Below, one piece after another: positions 1 through 7,526 of a DNA stretch of 9,297 bases. The notes below the pieces were generated by a model. The model was not told the origin of the DNA. It searched no databases and worked only from the letters and a program-made list of their open reading frames with translations. The first letter of the stretch is position 1; the number at the start of each line of letters is the position of its first letter. Origin of the DNA: Alphaproteobacteria bacterium (GTDB lineage Bacteria; Pseudomonadota; Alphaproteobacteria; Kiloniellales; J153); contig RFLL01000328.1 of NCBI GenBank assembly GCA_003693905.1, positions 1 through 9,297 on the forward strand, given 5' to 3'. A program made the translations under genes and the position numbers.

Positions 1-690
1 GGTGGCCTCGGCCAGGATCGACAACGCGATCTCGGCCGGACTGCGGGCGCCGATGTCGAGGCCGGCGGGACCATGGATGCGCGCCAGGGCGGCCTCGTCC
101 AGACCCGCTTCGCGCAGACGGCTCAGACGCTTGGCGTGGGTACGGGGGCTGCCCAAGGCGGCGATGTAGAAGGCCGGGCTGCGAAGTGCCGCGATCAGGG
201 CCGGATCGTCGAGTTTCGGGTCGTGGGTGAGGGTCACGACGGCGGTGCGTCGGTCAGGGGCCAGACGGTACAGCGCCTCGTCCGGCCAGCCGGTGTCGAG
301 TGTTACATCGGGAAACCGGTCTTCGGTCGCCCAGGCGCGGCGCGGATCGACCACGATGACCTCGTAGCCGACGAGGCGCGCCATTGGTACCAGCGCCTGG
401 GCGATATGCACCGCACCGACCACGATCATGCGCAACGGCGGGTTGAACACGTGAATGAACACTCCGGCCGCGCCGGCCTCTTCGATGTCGGTGCCCTCGA
501 TGACGCCGCTGCGGTCTTCGCGCAGGGCGCATTCGACGGCGGCGCGCAGGCGGGCATCGACAGGCAGGTCGCCGATCACCGTCGCGCCATCGATCAGGGC
601 CTGGCGGCCGCCGTCCAGCGCGGTGACCAGGGCCGCCGGGCGGTGGGCGGCGCGGGCCGCCTGCAAGGCATCGAGAACGGAACGTTTCAT
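1..690 (-). CDS. XdhC/CoxF-family maturation protein with Rossmann domain, C-terminal end cut off by window edge
   Basis: The reading frame stays open from the ATG at 690 to base 1, giving 230 residues with no stop. I translated it by hand. Residues 1-80 resemble the degenerate N-terminal part of this family. Residues 88-115 form a Rossmann beta-alpha-beta unit (MIVVGAVHIAQAL, then VIVVDPR at 112-118). The C-terminal half carries family hallmarks: TLTHDPKLDD at 153-162, YIAALGSPRTHAKR at 175-188, and IHGPAGLDIGARSPAEIALS at 205-224. XdhC/CoxF proteins help load and sulfurate the molybdenum cofactor of xanthine dehydrogenase or CO dehydrogenase. It lies 56 bases after the short XdhC-domain gene, in the coxD-coxE unit. 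No in-frame ATG or GTG occurs between 690 and that gene, and no strong ribosome site precedes 690, so translational coupling is possible. Probably only a short C-terminal tail is missing. The family assignment is secure; the exact step is inferred. Confidence 0.9.
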   Translation of the reverse strand, partial: MKRSVLDALQAARAAHRPAALVTALDGGRQALIDGATVIGDLPVDARLRAAVECALREDRSGVIEGTDIEEAGAAGVFIHVFNPPLRMIVVGAVHIAQALVPMARLVGYEVIVVDPRRAWATEDRFPDVTLDTGWPDEALYRLAPDRRTAVVTLTHDPKLDDPALIAALRSPAFYIAALGSPRTHAKRLSRLREAGLDEAALARIHGPAGLDIGARSPAEIALSILAEAT

Positions 691-746
691 GGCGGCTATG
701 GCATGTGCAAGGCGTGGAACGGCATGGTCGTCACCTCGGCCGGGGT

Positions 747-1103
747 TCAGTCGAGACGTTCGACGAACACCCGCACGGTGCCGCCGCAGGCCAGACCGAC
801 TTCCCACGCCATCTCGTCGGTGACGCCGAATTCCAGCAGCTTCGCTTCGCCGCTGGCCATGACCTGGCGGGCCTCATGCACCACCGCCCCCTCGATGCAG
901 CCGCCGGATACCGACCCGATCATCCGCCCGCTGTCGTCGACGGCAAGCTGGCTGCCCACCGGTCGCGGCGACGAGCCCCAGGTCGCGACCACGGTGGCCA
1001 GCGCCACCGTGCGGCCTTCGTCGTGCCAGCGCGCGGCTTCGGCCAGGATGTCTTCATGTGCGCTCATCTGTGCGGCCACCTTCAGGCCGTCGCGTCCAGC
1101 CAT
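747..1103 (-). CDS. Short XdhC/CoxF N-terminal-domain protein (CODH maturation)
   Basis: This 118-residue protein consists almost entirely of the XdhC/CoxI N-terminal domain. Visible hallmarks are TWGSSPRPVGSQLAV at 41-55, GSVSGGCIEGAVV at 63-75 with the conserved Cys69, and GLACGG at 103-108 with Cys106. It ends directly after this domain with no Rossmann part; the next gene supplies one. In one-gene members of the family both domains are on a single chain, so this looks like a two-protein version. The predicted role is maturation of the molybdenum centre of the CO dehydrogenase encoded to the right. The ATG at 1103 overlaps the end of coxE by 22 bases and has an AAGGGG ribosome site 7 bases upstream. 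An alternative ATG at 1067 (Met13), with a weaker AAGG about 11 bases upstream, would begin 14 bases after the coxE stop and leave the domain intact. The start is uncertain; the family is not. Confidence 0.9.
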   Translation of the reverse strand: MAGRDGLKVAAQMSAHEDILAEAARWHDEGRTVALATVVATWGSSPRPVGSQLAVDDSGRMIGSVSGGCIEGAVVHEARQVMASGEAKLLEFGVTDEMAWEVGLACGGTVRVFVERLD

Positions 1104-2347
1104 TCGCTGACCCCTTCGTGACGGCGCGTCGCCGGGCGGCTGAGCACCGCGGCCAGTTGCGCCAGGCTGTCCAGGTTGTGGACCGTGCGAAAATCATCGA
1201 CGTGGGGCATGATCGCCTTCGCCCCCAATGATTTGGGCTGATAGCCTTCGTAGCGCAAGAGCGGGTTCAGCCAGATCAGCCAGCGGCAGGATTTGTGCAG
1301 ACGTTCGATCTCAGCGGCCAGCCCCTCGGCATTGTCACGATCGAGGCCGTCGGAGATGAACAGCACCACCGCCCCCTGGCCCAGGACCCGGCGCGACCAG
1401 TGGACGTTGAAATCGTGCAGGCAGGCGCCGATCCGCGTGCCGCCGGCCCAGTCGACAACCGCGTCCGCGACCTTGTCGAGGGCGATATCGACGTCCTTGT
1501 GCCGCAGATAGCGGGTGATGTTGGTCAGGCGGGTGCCGAACACGAAGGTGTGCACCCGGTCGCGGTCGTTGGTGATGGCGTGCATGAAATGCAGCAGCAT
1601 GCGCGAATAGCGGCTCATCGAACCGGAGATGTCGCACAGGATGACCAGCGGCGGATGGCGTCGCCGGCGTGCCTTCCAGCGCAGCGGAATCATGTCGCCG
1701 CCGGTGCGCAGGGCCGCGCGCATGGTCGCCCGCAGGTCGCTGCGGCGGCCGCGATGCGCACGGCGGAAGCGGCGCGTCGGCACGGCCATGATGGGCAGAC
1801 GCATGGCCGCGATCGCCGCCTTGGCGCGGGCCACCTCGTCGGCCGACATCGATTCGAAGTCCATCGTCTGCAGGACCTCGCGCGGCGAAAAGGTCAGCAC
1901 CGCGTCGATCTCGACCCGCTCTTCCTCGCGCTCGTTCCGTGCGTCCGCGGCGCTGCGTTCCAGGCCCAGCGCATCGGCCAGGCGGCGGCTGATCTCGGTC
2001 TCGGCTTCGCCTTCGGTGCCGGGGGTCGGGCGCACGTCGGGCAGCAGCAGCGCGCGCATGCGTTCCAGCACCTGCGGATTGCGCCAGAAGATGTGAAAGG
2101 CCTGGTCGAACAGCTCGCGTTGATCGCGGCGGTTGACGAAAACCGCATGCAGCGCCCAGTAGAAGTCGTCGCGCCGGCGTACGCCCACCGCTTCGATCGC
2201 GCGCACCGCGTCCAGCACCTTGCCCGGGCCTACCGGCAGCCCGGCCGCGCGCAGGGTGCGCGCGAAGTGCATGATGTTCTCGGCCAGCCGGCTGTCCGGT
2301 GCCGAAGCGCCGACGGCGGCAGGGGAAAGCACGTGATCGGCGACCAT
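1082..2347 (-). CDS. coxE: CoxE, von Willebrand A domain protein (CODH maturation)
   Basis: This 421-residue protein belongs to the CoxE/VWA-like family. The N-terminal half is a family-specific helical region. A charged stretch at 136-146 is followed by the basic segment TRRFRRAHRGRR at 191-202. The VWA domain starts near residue 232. It has a complete metal-ion-dependent adhesion site: DISGS at 239-243, Thr304 in GGTRIG, and Asp333 in SDGLD. The protein ends with the conserved DDFRTVHNLDSLAQL region. In Oligotropha (Afipia) carboxidovorans CoxE works with the ATPase CoxD in building the CO dehydrogenase active site. MoxR-VWA pairs in general act as a remodelling ATPase plus metal-dependent adaptor. 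The gene begins 11 bases after the coxD stop and overlaps the downstream XdhC-domain gene, so the genes are almost certainly co-transcribed. The ATG at 2347 has only a weak GAG ribosome site. No signal peptide is seen, so it is probably cytoplasmic. Confidence 0.95.
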   Translation of the reverse strand: MVADHVLSPAAVGASAPDSRLAENIMHFARTLRAAGLPVGPGKVLDAVRAIEAVGVRRRDDFYWALHAVFVNRRDQRELFDQAFHIFWRNPQVLERMRALLLPDVRPTPGTEGEAETEISRRLADALGLERSAADARNEREEERVEIDAVLTFSPREVLQTMDFESMSADEVARAKAAIAAMRLPIMAVPTRRFRRAHRGRRSDLRATMRAALRTGGDMIPLRWKARRRRHPPLVILCDISGSMSRYSRMLLHFMHAITNDRDRVHTFVFGTRLTNITRYLRHKDVDIALDKVADAVVDWAGGTRIGACLHDFNVHWSRRVLGQGAVVLFISDGLDRDNAEGLAAEIERLHKSCRWLIWLNPLLRYEGYQPKSLGAKAIMPHVDDFRTVHNLDSLAQLAAVLSRPATRRHEGVSEWLDATA

Positions 2348-2358
2348 GGCGCTTGCGC

Positions 2359-3318
<960 letters not shown>

Positions 3319-3372
3319 CGGGCGGGGGACGGCTCCAACGCTGGTGTGACAAAAAGGATGGTCGATGACGCC

Positions 3373-3400
3373 ACTATAAAAGCCTGATGCGCCGGTGCAA
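3373..3400 (-). promoter_or_regulatory. Putative sigma70-like promoter for coxD-coxE-xdhC genes
   Basis: On the minus strand TTGCAC (3400-3395) and TATAGT (3378-3373) are separated by 16 bases. This is a close match to the -35 and -10 consensus and stands out against the GC-rich background. It would start transcription near 3366, leaving a leader of roughly 50 bases before the coxD ATG. It suggests that the maturation genes are transcribed independently of ydbL. It rests on sequence match only. Confidence 0.6.
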
Positions 3401-3422
3401 TGCGGGCAGCGACGAAGCGGGG

Positions 3423-3443
3423 CGGCGTCCGATGCCGGAGCCG
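3423..3443 (-). other. Hairpin between ydbL and the coxD promoter
   Basis: CGGC/GCCG and TCCG/CGGA pair to make an 8-bp stem with one bulged base and a 4-base loop. It lies 64 bases past the ydbL stop and upstream of the coxD promoter. No T-run follows it, so it is not a standard intrinsic terminator. It could stabilise the ydbL mRNA 3' end, or be chance in GC-rich DNA. The rest of the 188-base gap 3319-3506 shows only the promoter and leader. Confidence 0.3.
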
Positions 3444-3506
3444 AGACCTGTCCCGCGATCGGTCGTCGTCCTGCTCTTTCTCGATGTCCGCCAGCCGGTG
3501 ACAGGG

Positions 3507-3854
3507 CTATTTCTTCTGCACCCACTTGCCGTCGGGACCGCGGAACCAGGTGCCCGGGGGGGCATCGTCGAAGATCTCCTTGGCGTAGACGCGCCCGACC
3601 TGATCGACCGGCACGCCTTGGGCCTTGGCGCGTTCGGCATAGATTCGACGTCGCTTGGCGTTGACCTGATCGACGAAAGCCTGAAACGACGGGTCGCGCG
3701 CCACGAGATATCCCTCGGCGGTTTCGCCGACGGCACCGCTGGCGCGCAAGGCGTCCAGATCCTGTGCCTGTGTCGGTGCATATGCGCCGGGCAGCAGCAG
3801 CCCGCCCAGCAGGATCGTCAGGACGCACAAGAAGGTGCGAAATGGCAGGAACAT
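3507..3854 (-). CDS. ydbL: YdbL-family (DUF1318) periplasmic protein
   Basis: This 115-residue protein has a clear Sec signal peptide: a hydrophobic stretch at about 8-22, then AYA (24-26) or TQA (28-30) as cleavage site. The mature part matches the YdbL/DUF1318 family: LDALRASGAVGETAEGYLVA at 33-52, then VDQVNAKRRRIYAERAKAQGV, and an end in WFRGPDGKWVQKK. E. coli YdbL is of similar size (108 aa as I recall) and is encoded with ydbH and ynbE, where it is thought to modulate the YdbH-YnbE bridge from the periplasm. The start was set at the ATG at 3854 because GAGGAG lies 7 bases upstream and the signal peptide begins there. An in-frame ATG at 3941 would add 29 residues, including a Thr-Ser run encoded by hexamer repeats, and would bury the signal peptide. 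The gene follows ynbE by 90 bases. Confidence 0.9.
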   Translation of the reverse strand: MFLPFRTFLCVLTILLGGLLLPGAYAPTQAQDLDALRASGAVGETAEGYLVARDPSFQAFVDQVNAKRRRIYAERAKAQGVPVDQVGRVYAKEIFDDAPPGTWFRGPDGKWVQKK

Positions 3855-3861
3855 GACGGAT

Positions 3862-3867
3862 CTCCTC
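3862..3867 (-). promoter_or_regulatory. Ribosome binding site that decides the ydbL start
   Basis: On the minus strand this reads GAGGAG, with 7 bases to the ATG at 3854. It is the strongest such site near the gene and argues for the short, signal-peptide-first form of YdbL over the longer form starting at 3941. Confidence 0.75.
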
Positions 3868-3900
3868 GCGCGGAACGGGGCGATGGATGCGCTTGGGTTC

Positions 3901-3924
3901 GAGGTCGAGGTCGAGGTCGAGGTC
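3901..3924. repeat. Tandem hexamer repeat (GAGGTC)x4 in the ynbE-ydbL gap
   Basis: Four perfect head-to-tail copies of GAGGTC (plus-strand sense; GACCTC in the mRNA sense) occupy 3901-3924. They lie inside the 90-base spacer between the ynbE stop and the ydbL start, in the ydbL leader. The unit length keeps any reading frame open; in the frame of ydbL it would read Thr-Ser repeats. Copy number could vary by slippage. Confidence 0.85.
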
Positions 3925-3944
3925 GGGGCTCGTGCGCTCATCGG

Positions 3945-4181
3945 TCAGAAAATGTCCGGGTTGGCCTTGATGTCTTCTTCGGCCTGCTTTTCGAGCTGCA
4001 CGCGGACGTTGGCATCAAGCTTGATGTTGAGGTTGATGGTGATCGGCTCCTTCGGCGGCTCGACACGGACGGTCGGCTGGCATGCACCGAGCGCCAGCAG
4101 GCCAAGCACGGTGGCGGCACCTCGCCCTTGGGCAAGCAGGCGGTGAGAAAGCAAAGGGGGACGCAATCGGGTGTCGGTCAT
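3945..4181 (-). CDS. ynbE: YnbE-family outer-membrane lipoprotein
   Basis: This is a 78-residue lipoprotein. A basic N-terminus and a hydrophobic stretch at about 22-33 lead to the lipobox LGAC, with Cys34 as the lipidation site. The residue after it is Gln, not Asp, which fits outer-membrane sorting. The mature part is the YnbE family signature: PKEPITINLNIKLDANVRV at 43-61, a short charged helix, and the C-terminal end ANPDIF. In E. coli YnbE is the outer-membrane end of the bridge formed with the inner-membrane protein YdbH, by beta-strand extension. The ATG at 4181 has GGAAGG 7 bases upstream. The gene lies 108 bases after ydbH, in the order ydbH-ynbE-ydbL found in E. coli. Its N-terminal region before the hydrophobic part is longer than I expect for the family, and a later start cannot be excluded, although no in-frame ATG precedes the hydrophobic core. 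Confidence 0.92.
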   Translation of the reverse strand: MTDTRLRPPLLSHRLLAQGRGAATVLGLLALGACQPTVRVEPPKEPITINLNIKLDANVRVQLEKQAEEDIKANPDIF

Positions 4182-4289
4182 GGCTATGCCTTCCGGCCAC
4201 AGGGCAAATCGTTTCCATGCTGCGCGATCGGGCAGCGTTCTGACAAGACCCCGTGCCGGGAATTGAGGGGTTGGAGGGCTTTTCCCCGT

Positions 4290-7200
4290 TTATGGAGCGC
4301 GACGCCACAGCTGACCCAGGGCCTGAGCGGGCAGGCGGTAGGCTTTGGCCAGAGCGGCGGTCAACTGTTGCAGGTTGGCTTCCAGGGCGATGTTGAACCG
4401 GAACGGATAACCTTCGAGCACGGCCGGATTGCGCCCCAGCATGTTGAGGCGGGCCGTGGCCGATCCGTCGGGGGCGGCGTCGATGGTCAGCGTCAGGGTC
4501 TCGTAGCGGAAATCCTGGAGCGCACGCAGCGCCAGATCCGCCGATTCACCGGCACCGGCCAAAGCCTGTGCTGCGGCTTCGGAGCGCACGCGCAGCACGC
4601 CGGGGCCGTCGGCACGCAGCACGCCGCCGGAGATGACCGGCGCGCCGGCGCGCAGAACGAGCGGCAACGAACCGGAAAGCGTTCCCCGACCCGAAAGTCC
4701 TTCGACGCCGAGCAGATCGAGCGCGGCGCCGAGATCAAGGGCGCGGACCGTGATCGGAATTTCCTGATCAAGTGTACGCGGGTCAATCACGAGATCGCGG
4801 GTCGCGATGCGTCCGCCGATCAGCGACGCCTCGGCCCGGGCCACGCGCAGATGCGGCGGCGTCGTGCCGACGACCCGAAATTCGACCACGATGTCATCGA
4901 GCGGCACACCGGGGTCGATCCGGCGTACGACGAGGCGCTGAGCCGGGGCGCTCGCCAGGGGAAGCAGATGCTCCAAAGCCAGTGAGAGCGACAGTCCCTC
5001 GACCCGGGCCTGAGGAGTGGCGAACGACAGATCGTCGACGGTGAGCACGGCATTGCCGTCGATGCGGCCGTTGCGGCGCCACAGCTTCGCCCGGCCGGCG
5101 ATGCGGCCGCGGACCCGTTGCAATCCGTCGAGGGCGGGAGCAAGTGCTGCCGGTTGCAGGCCGCCGGGTGCAAAGTCGAAGGGACCGAAGGTGGCGGTGG
5201 CCTCGGCACGTTGACGCGCTAGGTCGTAGGTTCCGGCAATCGTCAGGCCGGGCAGGTCCGGGCGCGTCCGCAGCCGCGCCGTGAAGGTCGCAAGACCGCC
5301 GCCCAAGGTCGCCTCGGCGCCGAGTGAATGTGGTGCGAAGCGAGGCGGATCCCTCAGGTCGCGCAGCGTCGCCTGCGTGACCCGCAGCCGCAGCGGCTTT
5401 TCGCGCCCGCTCCGGGTAAGCTCGCCCGCAACGGCCTCCAGCGCAAGGTCGGGACGCGCGAAAGCGATCCGTCCGCCGGCAACCGTCAGGCGCAGGTCGG
5501 GCTCGCTGCCGGGGCCGGTGCCGGCCGACCATGCGATGCGCCCGGCGTGCGCCGTCACCGTGCGGCCATCGCCGCCATCCGTCCCTGGCCGCAGACGCAG
5601 GCGGATCGGGGCCGGGTGCAGAATTGCCGTGGCGCGGGGCCGCACCGCGCCATCCGGCCCCTGCCGGTCGAGCAGGATCTGTGCGCTTGAAAGAGCGATG
5701 CGGACCGGATCGAGGGTGTCGAGAGTGCCTGCAAGCGCCGCCCGGGCCAGCGTGACGGTGCCGGCATCGGCCAGCTTCACGCGTATCTGTCCCGGTTGCC
5801 AGGCAAACGCGACTGGAGCGCGCCCCTTGATGTCGTGCAGGCGCACGGGGCCGAAGCGCGTCCTGACCAGCGTCGCATCCACGGTGGCCGTGCCGTCACC
5901 GGCTTCGGGCGTGCCCTTTGCAGTCCCGTTGAAGCCGAACGAGAGCGCCGCCCCCCGCACCGTCGTCCCGACGGCAGTCGTAAAGCGCAGGCGATCGCCG
6001 GTGTCCGGCGGCGCGGGGGTAAGACGCAGCAGGGGCCGCGCCATGCGATCGGCGGGTCGGATTTCAACGCTTGCCTCGGTGCCGATTGCGGCAATGGCGG
6101 CCGCCGGTACGCCGAGCGTCCCCAGCCAGGCGGGGGCAAGGCCGGCAATGCGCACCTGCGCCGGGTCGTGCAAGGCGAACTCCAGCCCGTCGTTGCGGCG
6201 CATGAACGCGGTCTCGGCACGGGCATTCAATCGGGCAAAGCGGCCGTCATAGGCGATATCATCCAGGGCCACCGCGAAGCGCCCCCTGAGATCGTCCGGC
6301 AGGACGCGCAGCAGGGCGCCGGGGGTTGTCGGCAGACGCAGGGGCATCCTGTCGGATGCAAGGGCGCCATCGCCGCTCACACGCACCGTGGCGCGTCCGG
6401 CAGACGGGGCAGGCAGGCCGATGAGAGACCACAGGACACTGCTAGCGGTCGCTTCGGCTTCGGCTTCGGCTGCGAAGGCAAGACGGGGCCGGGTGTCGAT
6501 ATCCTGTACGCTCACGTCGATTGCGGCCCGGCCGGCCGCCGCTCTGGTGCCGAGGCGCAAGGCCACCGTCACCCCTGTTTTGCCGGCATCGAAGTCGAGA
6601 CGCAGCGGCGCCATGTCCATTCCGCCGATCCGGACCGTCCTCGCCGTGAGTGCGGCCCGGCCGGCGGGACGAGCCCCGGGGCGAACCGAAAAGGCCCCGT
6701 CCCCGGTGAGGCCCTTGAGATGCAGGTCGTTCATCTCGACCGATCCGCGGGCGATCTGAACGGAACCCGCCAGGCCGCCGTCGACGGTGATCTCCGCCTC
6801 CGCCGTGCCGTGCACGAGCGTGCCCGGCCCAGCGAAGGTGAAGGTCGCCCGCCCAGCCATGGTCTCCCGGCTCGTGTGGAGCACGCCTTCGCCGCGGATC
6901 CTCACAAGACCGAGCTGGGTTGCCGCCGTGATCCGGGCGTCGGTCACGGTGAACGGGGGCAGGGCGGGCAGATCGCGCAGGGAAGCGGCCCCGGTACCGG
7001 GCCAGGTGAAAGGGAAGGGGGCCGGCGGCACCGTTTCTGCGGTTTTGTCTACCAGATCGAGGTCGAGACGCAGACCGTCGAGGGCAACGGCTCCGAGCCG
7101 TCCGTTGAGAATGTCGCCAAGCGTATAGAGAAGGCGCACGTCGTCGATGACGAGTGTCGCCCCTGGTGGATCAGGAAATGCCAGCCTGACATCGCTGATC

Positions 7201-7379
7201 CGGGTCTGGGTCGGGCCGACGTCGGTGACGCTGAGCGCAACGTTGGCAACGCCGCGGACACGCAGCGCCGTGCTCAGCACTGCTTCGAGCAACGAGGCGC
7301 GAAATCCGATCGCCACCGCAATCAGGATTGCCGCGACGGCAAAGCCTGCAAACAGAATCCGTTTGAGGCGTCGGGGCAT
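4290..7379 (-). CDS. ydbH: YdbH, AsmA-like intermembrane lipid-bridge protein
   Basis: This 1029-residue protein starts with a basic MPRRLKR and one hydrophobic segment (about 8-25), an uncleaved inner-membrane anchor. The rest is a very long, Ala/Gly/Leu/Arg-rich beta-repeat region with alternating hydrophobic residues, as in AsmA-like bridge proteins. The C-terminal signature of the YdbH family is clear: GRGTLSGSLPLVLRAG at 897-912, FRYETLTLTID near 957-967, and GRNPAVLEGYPFRFNI at 982-997. E. coli YdbH (879 aa as I recall) forms a bridge with YnbE across the periplasm and shares a role in outer-membrane phospholipid homeostasis with TamB and YhdP. Database labels such as 'dicarboxylate transport' for this family are misleading. 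The ATG at 7379 was chosen because AAAAAGG lies 9 bases upstream; an in-frame TTG at 7409 would add ten residues without a ribosome site. ynbE and ydbL follow and confirm the assignment. Confidence 0.93.
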   Translation of the reverse strand: MPRRLKRILFAGFAVAAILIAVAIGFRASLLEAVLSTALRVRGVANVALSVTDVGPTQTRISDVRLAFPDPPGATLVIDDVRLLYTLGDILNGRLGAVALDGLRLDLDLVDKTAETVPPAPFPFTWPGTGAASLRDLPALPPFTVTDARITAATQLGLVRIRGEGVLHTSRETMAGRATFTFAGPGTLVHGTAEAEITVDGGLAGSVQIARGSVEMNDLHLKGLTGDGAFSVRPGARPAGRAALTARTVRIGGMDMAPLRLDFDAGKTGVTVALRLGTRAAAGRAAIDVSVQDIDTRPRLAFAAEAEAEATASSVLWSLIGLPAPSAGRATVRVSGDGALASDRMPLRLPTTPGALLRVLPDDLRGRFAVALDDIAYDGRFARLNARAETAFMRRNDGLEFALHDPAQVRIAGLAPAWLGTLGVPAAAIAAIGTEASVEIRPADRMARPLLRLTPAPPDTGDRLRFTTAVGTTVRGAALSFGFNGTAKGTPEAGDGTATVDATLVRTRFGPVRLHDIKGRAPVAFAWQPGQIRVKLADAGTVTLARAALAGTLDTLDPVRIALSSAQILLDRQGPDGAVRPRATAILHPAPIRLRLRPGTDGGDGRTVTAHAGRIAWSAGTGPGSEPDLRLTVAGGRIAFARPDLALEAVAGELTRSGREKPLRLRVTQATLRDLRDPPRFAPHSLGAEATLGGGLATFTARLRTRPDLPGLTIAGTYDLARQRAEATATFGPFDFAPGGLQPAALAPALDGLQRVRGRIAGRAKLWRRNGRIDGNAVLTVDDLSFATPQARVEGLSLSLALEHLLPLASAPAQRLVVRRIDPGVPLDDIVVEFRVVGTTPPHLRVARAEASLIGGRIATRDLVIDPRTLDQEIPITVRALDLGAALDLLGVEGLSGRGTLSGSLPLVLRAGAPVISGGVLRADGPGVLRVRSEAAAQALAGAGESADLALRALQDFRYETLTLTIDAAPDGSATARLNMLGRNPAVLEGYPFRFNIALEANLQQLTAALAKAYRLPAQALGQLWRRAP
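6451..6468. repeat. Coding hexamer repeat (GCTTCG)x3 inside ydbH
   Basis: Three perfect copies of GCTTCG (plus sense) encode an alternating Ala-Glu run (AEAEAEA) in the YdbH beta region. The repeat is in frame and harmless to the reading frame. Expansion or contraction would change the run by two residues per unit. Confidence 0.6.
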
Positions 7380-7388
7380 TCGTGCCGG

Positions 7389-7395
7389 CCTTTTT
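7389..7395 (-). promoter_or_regulatory. Ribosome binding site that decides the ydbH start
   Basis: On the minus strand this reads AAAAAGG, 9 bases from the ATG at 7379. The alternative in-frame TTG at 7409 has no purine-rich site in front of it. Confidence 0.65.
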
Positions 7396-7410
7396 GCTTC
7401 GATCGGCAAT

Positions 7411-7441
7411 CGTCTGAGAAACGACCGTCTCAGCGTAGACG
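7411..7441. repeat. Inverted repeat in the ydbH leader
   Basis: CTGAGA (7414-7419) and TCTCAG (7428-7433) form a perfect 6-bp inverted repeat with an 8-base centre, and CGTCT (7411-7415) is mirrored by AGACG (7437-7441). It lies 32-62 bases before the ydbH ATG and overlaps the candidate -10 element. It could be an operator for a dimeric regulator or an mRNA hairpin. The motif matches no regulator I can name. Confidence 0.45.
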
Positions 7442-7460
7442 ATTATTCCTCGGCACGGAA
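7432..7460 (-). promoter_or_regulatory. Weak candidate promoter for ydbH-ynbE-ydbL
   Basis: On the minus strand TTCCGT (7460-7455), a 17-base spacer and TACGCT (7437-7432) make a poor but correctly spaced sigma70-like pair. A promoter is expected here because a strong terminator lies just upstream and ydbH has its own leader, but these hexamers are only a guess. Confidence 0.3.
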
Positions 7461-7468
7461 TCGAGGTA

Positions 7469-7484
7469 CTTCACGCCTTCACGC
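7469..7484. repeat. Tandem 8-mer direct repeat upstream of ydbH
   Basis: CTTCACGC occurs twice in a row (GCGTGAAG twice in the minus-strand sense). It sits between the coxM terminator and the candidate ydbH promoter, where an activator site could be. It may be chance. Confidence 0.4.
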
Positions 7485-7490
7485 AGCGCA

Positions 7491-7526
7491 TGTGAAAACG
7501 GGCCGGCCCCGAACAGGGCCGGCCCG
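7491..7526 (-). terminator. Intrinsic terminator after coxM
   Basis: In the minus-strand sense an 11-bp perfect GC stem (CGGGCCGGCCC, 7526-7516) with loop TGTTCG pairs with GGGCCGGCCCG (7509-7499) and is followed at once by TTTTCACA. It begins about 30 bases past the coxM stop. This is a textbook rho-independent signal and should end the coxS-coxL-coxM transcript, isolating it from ydbH. Each arm is itself palindromic around GGCC. Confidence 0.85.

Noticed and set aside
73..1110. A 345-codon open frame on the plus strand
   Set aside because: It is antisense to the two XdhC/CoxF-family genes, whose conserved motifs are clear on the minus strand.
3447..3505. CCTGTC/GACAGG inverted repeat after ydbL as a terminator
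   Set aside because: The arms are only 6 bp, about 47 bases apart, with no T-run.
3319..3828. A 170-residue N-terminal extension of CoxD
   Set aside because: The extension runs through ydbL in another frame, is Arg-rich with no family similarity, and the ATG at 3318 gives a normal MoxR protein.
3901..3924. The hexamer array as a CRISPR or origin iteron
   Set aside because: There are no spacers, the units are only 6 bases and contiguous, and there are no replication genes or AT-rich stretch.
3855..3941. A longer YdbL starting at the ATG at 3941
   Set aside because: It would place 29 low-complexity residues before a good signal peptide and ignores the GAGGAG site ahead of 3854. It remains a minor possibility.
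4182..4289. A promoter (TTGTCA) in the ydbH-ynbE gap
   Set aside because: No acceptable -10 element lies 16-18 bases downstream, and the small GCTGC/GCAGC repeat there is too weak to call.
3387..4985. A 532-codon open frame on the plus strand
   Set aside because: It is antisense to ydbL, ynbE and the end of ydbH, all recognised by family motifs. No domain is visible.
4290..7409. Calling the large protein a dicarboxylate transporter
   Set aside because: That is a historical domain label. The single N-terminal anchor, long beta-rich body and ynbE and ydbL neighbours show a YdbH/AsmA-like bridge protein.
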